A stretch of 9,466 nt of DNA from Nitrospira sp. (GTDB lineage Bacteria; Nitrospirota; Nitrospiria; Nitrospirales; Nitrospiraceae), in contig JACOEF010000244.1 in NCBI GenBank assembly GCA_024998705.1, positions 1 through 9,466 on the forward strand, written 5' to 3'. The notes under the pieces are model-generated. The model saw nothing but the letters and a program-made list of their open reading frames with translations, was not told the DNA's origin and searched no databases. Position numbers and translations under genes: made by a program. Positions 5,312 through 9,466 of the stretch are shown here, piece after piece. The first letter of the stretch is position 1. Each line of letters opens with the position of its first letter.

Positions 5312-5683
5312 ATGAAGTCGATTCTTATTGTTGATGATCAAGAATCAATCAGGCAACTGATGCGGGAGATTCTCGAAGCGGCTGGATATCGAGTGGACGA
5401 GGCGAGTACCGGCCGAGAGGGACTTGCGCACTATCGTCGTGCGCCGGCGGATTTGATTCTGATGGACATTTTCATGCCGGATGGTGACGGATTGGAGAGT
5501 CTTGTGACCCTGCGTCAGGAGTTTCCGGCCTGTCGAGTGGTGGCGATTACCGGGAGCAAGGGGATGCTGGGCCCGGTGGATTTCCTGCATGTAGCGAAGA
5601 TCCTCGGAGCGAAGAATGTGCTGGGAAAGCCGTTTGCTGTCTCAGACCTGTTAGGTATCATCGCGGATGAATTGGAGCGGTAA
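5312..5683 (+). CDS. CheY-like single-domain response regulator
   Basis: This 123-residue protein is a complete canonical receiver domain. Asp8 and Asp9 (ILIVDDQESI) form the metal pocket, and Asp52 in LILMDIFMPDGDG is the phosphoacceptor. Thr80 in VVAITGS and Lys106-Pro107 in VLGKPF complete the active site. It should be phosphorylated by a histidine kinase or receive phosphate from a phosphotransfer protein, and it carries no output domain. The ATG at 5312 matches the start of the first strand. The frame is open back to a TTG at 5267, which overlaps the previous stop as TTGA and would add 15 residues with no domain. The ribosome-binding site (CAGGG at 5306-5310) is close to the ATG. It is the last gene of the signalling cluster, and no clear terminator follows. 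Confidence 0.92.
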   Translation: MKSILIVDDQESIRQLMREILEAAGYRVDEASTGREGLAHYRRAPADLILMDIFMPDGDGLESLVTLRQEFPACRVVAITGSKGMLGPVDFLHVAKILGAKNVLGKPFAVSDLLGIIADELER

Positions 5684-5999
5684 CAGTCCTCGCATCCTTC
5701 TGCAGTCCGGTTGCGCCCCTACCTGTGATGAACCCCTGGCGCCAGGGGATATGCCGGCTGTATCTGGGATTTCCCCTCCACCGGTTCCGTGTCCCACTAC
5801 AAGTCCGACACCTGCCGCTGCAGTTCCTGGGCGCCCGCAAGAAATCGCCCAATGCCCTGGCGACCTGTGAGGGAGCCGATTCCTACCGCACTTCGGACCA
5901 TCCGTTGGATTGCGACTTGAAGATGACGGTGCGAGTGAACGTACGAACCACCATGCCGTGTTGACTGTCGTCCACGGATAGGACGCGCTCTTGCGGTGT
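5684..5999. other. Stretch without a recognised gene; contains a 16-bp palindrome
   Basis: Open frames exist on both strands but none has a good start, ribosome-binding site or familiar composition. CCCCTGGCGCCAGGGG at 5733-5748 is a perfect palindrome without spacer. The minus strand at about 5890-5990, just past the stop of the small gene at 6000-6176, reads on with apparently protein-like sequence in the same frame (QHGMVVRTFTRTVIFKSQSN). That gene may therefore have been longer once. No terminator, RNA gene or mobile element end was recognised. Confidence 0.35.
5733..5748. repeat. 16-bp perfect palindrome
   Basis: CCCCTGGCGCCAGGGG is identical to its reverse complement and has no spacer. 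It lies 50 bp downstream of the receiver gene at 5312-5683 in a non-coding stretch. A dimeric DNA-binding protein site is possible. It is too tight for a transcript hairpin loop without opening the central pairs, and no T-run follows, so a terminator is unlikely. Confidence 0.5.
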
Positions 6000-6176
6000 C
6001 TACGCCAGGTCAAAAAACCCACCGGTATAAGTCGAGAACCCTAACGCGCGCTCATTGGTGATGGCGACGGCGACGTGTCCCTGCCCGCCTTGGCTCTGCG
6101 AGAGCGACGGTGTTAGCAGGCAGCCGGTGATAGAGACCATGATGGTCGTGAGTTTACGGGGGAGCGATCGACGCAT
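6000..6176 (-). CDS. Small exported or lipoprotein-like hypothetical protein, possibly truncated
   Basis: This 58-residue minus-strand ORF has a strong ribosome-binding site (GGAGG, complement of 6186-6190, nine bases from the ATG). The N-terminus is a typical export signal: basic MRRSLPRK, then hydrophobic LTTIMVSITGCLL. ITGC with Cys19 could be a lipobox; otherwise cleavage after SLSQS is plausible. The mature part, about 30-40 residues, has VAVAITNERALGFSTYTGG, faintly like the start of the small secreted DUF4189-type repeat. After the TAG at 6002-6000 the same frame continues with protein-like sequence, so this may be a gene cut short by a nonsense change. The family assignment is a guess; the start and signal are the firm part. 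It is transcribed away from the membrane-protein gene at 6342. Confidence 0.5.
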   Translation of the reverse strand: MRRSLPRKLTTIMVSITGCLLTPSLSQSQGGQGHVAVAITNERALGFSTYTGGFFDLA

Positions 6177-6249
6177 AGATGGCTTCCTCCGGCCCAATCT
6201 GCCACAGCCTTCCCTGCAAGCGAAGGGTGACTCGCTCGGGCCGGTCGCG

Positions 6250-6268
6250 CTGTGTCAGATTGGCACAG
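6250..6268. promoter_or_regulatory. Hairpin or operator-like inverted repeat in the divergent gap
   Basis: CTGTGTC (6250-6256) and GGCACAG (6262-6268) form an inverted repeat with one G-T type mismatch and a 5-base centre. It lies in the 165-bp gap between the divergent small gene (start 6176, minus) and the membrane-protein gene (start 6342, plus), and overlaps a possible TTGGCA -35 element (6260-6265). A matching -10 is weak (TTCATT at 6283-6288). Regulatory use is only a suggestion. Confidence 0.25.
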
Positions 6269-6341
6269 TGGTGGTCGCTATCTTCATTGTGCGATCGTGG
6301 TAAAAATGTTCATTCCGCACGTGCAGAGAAGAGGCGATCAG

Positions 6342-7547
6342 GTGAGATCCCGTTGGATTATCCTCTCATGTTCCCTGGCACTTGGTGTCGGGCTGCCACT
6401 GCTCGGGGTCTGGTGGGCGGGTAAGCCCCTGGCGTCTTACCTTGAATTCCCGCCGGTGACGCGGTTCGTTGCGCATGAGCCTTTTTCCTGGCCGGTTTTC
6501 ATTGGGCTGGCAGTGGTGATCATCGGGATGCTCACTCCGTTCGGGTTACGCGTGGTTCGAACCACGCATACTGATGTACGAGAAACAGCTGATCCGATCC
6601 ACGCGTCACATGTCACGCTTCACGGGGGACGTTTACTTGTGGGCCGGTTTCCCTGGTGGGGGTGGCTCGGAGTTCTTTGGACGCTGGGCATGTGGGTCTT
6701 AGCTTGGACTAGCTTCGATTGGATGCAGCCTCTCCAGCCCCATACCTTTACTCCGCTCTGGTTCGGCTACATCGTGCTGGTGAATGCGCTGACGTTTTGC
6801 CGCACCGGCCATTGCATGTTGGTGCATCGACCGCGCTATTTTGTGTCGCTGTTTCCGCTCAGTGCCGGCTTCTGGTGGTTCTTCGAATATCTGAATCGCT
6901 TTGTTCAGAACTGGCACTATGTCGGTGGAGGCGCGTTGAGCGAATGGGAATATCTGGTGCGCGCGACGGTACCCTTCTCAACGGTGCTGCCTGCGGTAGT
7001 CGGTACGGCAGAATACGTGACCGCTTGGCCGCGATGCTGTGCCGGTCTGGATCGGTTTGTCACGATTGAACTCAAGAACCGTGTGACTTGGGGATGGGCG
7101 CTCTTGATGGGTTCGGTTGCCGCTTTGTTCGGCCTCGGCCTGTGGCCTGACTATCTCTTCTCGTTGGTGTGGGTGGCGCCGCTGCTGTTGCTGACGTCGC
7201 TACAGTTGATTTGTGATCAGCCGACTCTGTTCAGCAACACGGCGCATGGTGATTGGCGAACCCTCTGGGCCGCGGCTCTTGCGGCACTGATCTGCGGATG
7301 GTTCTGGGAGATGTGGAATTTCTACAGCCTGGCCCGCTGGGAATATACGGTGCCGTTCGTCCAACGGTTCACCCTGTTTGAGATGCCCCTGCTCGGGTAT
7401 GCCGGGTACCTGCCGTTCGGGCTGGAATGTCTGGCCGTGGCGGACTTCTGCTTGTCGAACAAGTTTTCTGGAGGCGTGGCGTATTATCGCGTGCTGGAGG
7501 GAGGGATCGATTTGGCGCAGCGAAAACCGACGGTGGCGGAGCGTTGA
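6342..7547 (+). CDS. Polytopic membrane protein of unknown function with apparent internal duplication
   Basis: I do not recognise this family. The 401-residue protein is rich in Trp, Phe and Leu and has about ten predicted membrane segments (near residues 5-26, 51-70, 105-122, 136-152, 166-184, 208-226, 250-268, 272-290, 305-323, 346-367). Residues 106-229 and 250-367 appear to be two copies of one unit. Both start WGW, and both carry ExxN after an aromatic run (WWFFEYLN 178-185; WFWEMWN 320-326). Both then have WEY (202-204; 333-335), followed by TVPF (209-212; 336-339). The GTG at 6342 is preferred because GAGAAGAGG lies seven bases ahead of it and a basic MRSR precedes the first membrane segment. 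ATG 6306 and GTG 6252 are alternatives. No transporter or enzyme signature was found. Its 3' end overlaps the convergent FGE-fold gene by 64 bp. Confidence 0.85.
   Translation: MRSRWIILSCSLALGVGLPLLGVWWAGKPLASYLEFPPVTRFVAHEPFSWPVFIGLAVVIIGMLTPFGLRVVRTTHTDVRETADPIHASHVTLHGGRLLVGRFPWWGWLGVLWTLGMWVLAWTSFDWMQPLQPHTFTPLWFGYIVLVNALTFCRTGHCMLVHRPRYFVSLFPLSAGFWWFFEYLNRFVQNWHYVGGGALSEWEYLVRATVPFSTVLPAVVGTAEYVTAWPRCCAGLDRFVTIELKNRVTWGWALLMGSVAALFGLGLWPDYLFSLVWVAPLLLLTSLQLICDQPTLFSNTAHGDWRTLWAAALAALICGWFWEMWNFYSLARWEYTVPFVQRFTLFEMPLLGYAGYLPFGLECLAVADFCLSNKFSGGVAYYRVLEGGIDLAQRKPTVAER
6550..6567. repeat. 18-bp perfect palindrome inside the membrane-protein gene
   Basis: GCGTGGTTCGAACCACGC is identical to its reverse complement without spacer. 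It codes for part of the loop after the second membrane segment (residues around 70-76). It could be a protein-binding site or simply coding sequence; nothing else around it shows a regulatory context. Confidence 0.5.
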
Positions 7548-8428
7548 TCGGCCGGCGCCCCGCTGCGGGTGGCGGTTCGAAGCATGATCTGCCTGCTCTT
7601 CCACGACCCTCCGCGCAGGCTCTTGTATCGACCGCTGGTTGGTCCCGGCGGGTTGCGTTCCGGCATGTAGGCGTAATAGTCGAACCCGAACCAGTCGTGG
7701 ACCCATTCGGCGACATTGCCCGCCATGTGATGGACTCCGTAGTAGCTTTTTCCCGCGTCCCCGCTGCTCACAGGGGCCAGGATCGGAATTTCATGCACAT
7801 GATGTTGGCCGAACATCGCGAGTGAACTGTCGGGGAGGGCATCTCCCCAGGGAAACCGGTTTCCATTGGGCCCGCGCGCGGCTTTTTCCCATTCCGCCTC
7901 CGTCGGCAGGCGTTTGCCTAACGAGCGGCAGAGGCTGTCGGCTTCCTTCCAGGTCACATACAACGCCGGCCATTGGGTCAGAGTCTCATCGGTCACGGAA
8001 TGTACCGTAATCACGTGCCAGATGAGGTGCTGGAGATCCTTTGATGGATGCAGCTTGTGAGCGAATAGATAGGATAGATATTCTCCGAGACTGATTTCGT
8101 CGCGATCGATTTCGTACGCGTCCAGCCAAACGCGGTGTTGCGGGAGTTCTGTATCGTCGAACTGTGTGCCCATCCCATAGGGATCGTCATCCACTCTCAC
8201 GCTGCCCAGCAAAAATGGGCCTTCCAGAATTTGAATTGGCGGCGAGCTGGTCGTGAGTTTGGCGATGGAGGTCAGGTGTTTGGCCAGTTCAGCCGAAGGC
8301 GGGGGACTGGGAGCGCGGTTGCCGGCGGGGAACCCAGGGCCGGACCAGGTTGAGACGAGGAGCAGGATCGCGAGGCCAACGTAGCGTGGAAGGGAAGCCA
8401 TTCCCGGTAAGACGGAACGTGCAGGCAT
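7484..8428 (-). CDS. Exported FGE-sulfatase (SUMF1)-fold protein lacking the catalytic cysteines
   Basis: This 314-residue protein has an N-terminal signal (basic residues, then YVGLAILLLVSTWSG, likely cleavage near residue 35). From about residue 65 to 306 it has a formylglycine-generating-enzyme/SUMF1-like domain. Visible blocks are GPFLLGS, ELPQHRVWLDAYEIDRDEIS, KRLPTEAEWEKAARGPNG, FPWGD, MAGNVAEWVHDWF, LRGGSWKSRQI (from residue 271) and VGFRCAK. True FGE has two Cys in the segment after GGS(Y/W), within CxxxxC. Here the first is Ser278 and the second is gone, so oxidation of sulfatase Cys is unlikely. A binding or structural role is more probable, as in other non-catalytic members of this fold. 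The ATG at 8428 overlaps the upstream stop (TAATG). An internal ATG at 8401 is an alternative still keeping the signal. Confidence 0.9.
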   Translation of the reverse strand: MPARSVLPGMASLPRYVGLAILLLVSTWSGPGFPAGNRAPSPPPSAELAKHLTSIAKLTTSSPPIQILEGPFLLGSVRVDDDPYGMGTQFDDTELPQHRVWLDAYEIDRDEISLGEYLSYLFAHKLHPSKDLQHLIWHVITVHSVTDETLTQWPALYVTWKEADSLCRSLGKRLPTEAEWEKAARGPNGNRFPWGDALPDSSLAMFGQHHVHEIPILAPVSSGDAGKSYYGVHHMAGNVAEWVHDWFGFDYYAYMPERNPPGPTSGRYKSLRGGSWKSRQIMLRTATRSGAPADQRSATVGFRCAKSIPPSSTR

Positions 8429-9183
8429 TACAGTTTACTCGGCGAGGCGACGGCTTTTCCGATTTCGGCAATCAGCCGGCGTTCGATCTCCGCGGTTTCC
8501 TCCGCATCCACTGCCAGAATGCGACCACCTTGCGCCAGCCGTTCAAAGTCGGCTTTCACGCTCAACCGGGTGACGTTGGACGGCAGAGCTTGGAGTGACA
8601 CGACATACTGGTTGCGAGAGCCTGATGTTTCCAGCGAGGTTGGGGTGCTGACTTTGCGTTCGGTGACGTAGATCGTTTTCTGGTCGGTCTTCACGCTGAC
8701 TTTCATGCGGTAGCCGTTCCTCGCCAGAGCCTCATCGGTGGCTTTCCCGACTGCGGCCAGCGGGCGCGGGAGGTCCTCGACCTGCGAGCCCTTTTCTTCG
8801 ACGCGGATATTGTCTGTGGTCTGGGCTGCTTTTGCGGCGGTCCGCTGAATTTCTCCCGACAGCTTCTTCGATTCGGCCAGGGTGGAATCGAGTTTCGTGC
8901 TGAGCGCTTTTGCCTCAGTCTGCAGCGCCTTTGCCTCGGCTTGGGCATGTTCCGCCTGCTTCTTGGCGTCCCGCAATTCCTGGTTCAACAGATCGATCTG
9001 TTGCTGCATGACCTTATTGCCGTCCTGCAGCGAATTCAGGACCGACTCCTGCTTCGCCAACTGCTTGCGGAGACTTTCGTTTTCTTGTCGAAAGGGGGAC
9101 TCGTCCGGGGCGCATCCGACACACCACGATAGTATTGCGAGGCTGAAGAGAGGCGCGAGCGATCGCTGGGGAGGCTTGATCAT
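8428..9183 (-). CDS. Coiled-coil lipoprotein of unknown function
   Basis: This 251-residue protein starts with a lipoprotein signal: basic MIKPPQR, hydrophobic LFSLAILSWC, and a VGC lipobox with Cys24 as the lipid-bearing residue. Asp27 lies at +4, with Pro at +3. Residues of about 33-125 form a long Gln/Lys/Glu/Ala-rich coiled coil (for example QQQIDLLNQELRDAKKQAEH). Residues of about 150-251 look like a small alpha/beta domain with alternating strands (MKVSVKTDQKTIYVTE, QYVVSLQAL, RLSVKADFERL) and a closing helix. I do not recognise that domain. The stop overlaps the next gene's ATG by one base (TAATG), so the pair is probably cotranscribed and translationally coupled. Both products are exported, which suggests they act together in the cell envelope. 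The start ATG at 9183 has only a weak ribosome-binding site. Confidence 0.85.
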   Translation of the reverse strand: MIKPPQRSLAPLFSLAILSWCVGCAPDESPFRQENESLRKQLAKQESVLNSLQDGNKVMQQQIDLLNQELRDAKKQAEHAQAEAKALQTEAKALSTKLDSTLAESKKLSGEIQRTAAKAAQTTDNIRVEEKGSQVEDLPRPLAAVGKATDEALARNGYRMKVSVKTDQKTIYVTERKVSTPTSLETSGSRNQYVVSLQALPSNVTRLSVKADFERLAQGGRILAVDAEETAEIERRLIAEIGKAVASPSKL

Positions 9184-9257
9184 AGTTTGGGTAAGACCAT
9201 CAGAGCAATACCAGAGTTTGGCCCCCCTTGTCCATCTTCATTCAAGTTCCCGCCGGT

Positions 9258-9287
9258 TTGACCCGTCACGAAACAAGCAGCTATTCT
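9258..9287 (+). promoter_or_regulatory. Possible sigma-70 type promoter for the gene at 9294
   Basis: TTGACC (9258-9263) and TATTCT (9282-9287) form a -35/-10 pair with an 18-bp spacer. Transcription would begin near 9294, at or next to the first ATG. Translation would then be leaderless from 9294 or would start at the ATG at 9312, which has GGGA four bases ahead. It lies in the 110-bp gap between divergent genes. Confidence 0.4.
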
Positions 9288-9293
9288 GTGGTT

Positions 9294-9466
9294 ATGGCGT
9301 TTTGGGACAAGATGATTTTACTTGTCGGTCTGGCGTTGCTGCATCCGGCGCCGACGATCGTTTTTCCTGCCCCGACATCGGAGCCGGCGCAGCCACAGGC
9401 TGTGCCGGCTGAGGAGTATCCGTTCTATGACCTCGCCGTCGAGGCAAAGTTTCTGACCTCTCGCAC
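9294..9466 (+). CDS. Exported protein, N-terminal part only (runs off the window)
   Basis: An open frame from the ATG at 9294 continues to the window end (57 codons). It starts MAFWDKMILLVGLALLHPAP, a signal-peptide-like stretch, followed by a Pro/Ala-rich linker (FPAPTSEPAQPQAVPA) and then EEYPFYDLAVEAKFLTSRT. I do not recognise the family from this part. The start is uncertain: ATG 9312 has a better ribosome-binding site (GGGA at 9304-9307) and fits the putative transcription start near 9294. The gene is divergent from the lipoprotein gene. Confidence 0.65.
   Translation, partial: MAFWDKMILLVGLALLHPAPTIVFPAPTSEPAQPQAVPAEEYPFYDLAVEAKFLTSR

Noticed and set aside
5651..6022. Minus-strand open frame of 123 codons downstream of the receiver gene at 5312.
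   Set aside because: Its composition is Arg/Gly/Pro/Ser-rich as expected from a GC-rich shadow frame. It has no ribosome-binding site and overlaps the small exported ORF in another frame.

Overview
The window looks like a chromosomal segment of a GC-rich bacterium. My best guess is a Nitrospira-type organism. The pointers are a DUF5069 protein, many small receiver-domain proteins, and a palindromic intergenic element of about 120 bp behind gltD that resembles an element I remember from Nitrospira genomes. The taxonomic call rests on memory and was not checked.

Region 1 (1-1709): the last codons of gltB (glutamate synthase large subunit) are followed after about 100 bp by a complete gltD (small subunit). 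The palindromic repeat overlaps the gltD stop codon. These genes give ammonia assimilation through GS/GOGAT.

Region 2 (1710-3139): about 310 bp without a convincing gene comes first. Then comes a compact vapBC toxin-antitoxin operon with a recognisable promoter and an inverted-repeat operator, followed 16 bp later by a DUF5069 gene.

Region 3 (3140-3866): a non-coding stretch holding the wreck of an IS3-family insertion sequence on the minus strand. It has pieces of orfA and the C-terminal end of orfB in three frames.

Region 4 (3867-5683): a same-strand signalling cluster. It holds a NarL-like receiver with a degenerate active site and a frame-shifted DNA-binding-domain relic, a divergent single-domain receiver, a small protein that is essentially only a histidine-kinase dimerisation/H-box segment with no ATPase domain, and a canonical CheY-like receiver. 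There is no complete kinase and no intact output domain, so the cluster must borrow these parts from elsewhere or work by protein-protein contact.

Region 5 (5684-6341): mostly non-coding, with a 16-bp perfect palindrome and a small minus-strand ORF that encodes an exported or lipoprotein-like peptide.

Region 6 (6342-9466): a polytopic, tryptophan-rich membrane protein that looks internally duplicated. It converges on, and overlaps by 64 bp, a two-gene minus-strand operon: a coiled-coil lipoprotein, then an exported formylglycine-generating-enzyme-fold protein that lacks the catalytic cysteines. The start of another exported protein diverges from the lipoprotein gene and runs off the end.

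The most unusual items are the kinase-less signalling cluster with the stand-alone H-box protein, the duplicated membrane protein, and the cysteine-less FGE-fold protein.
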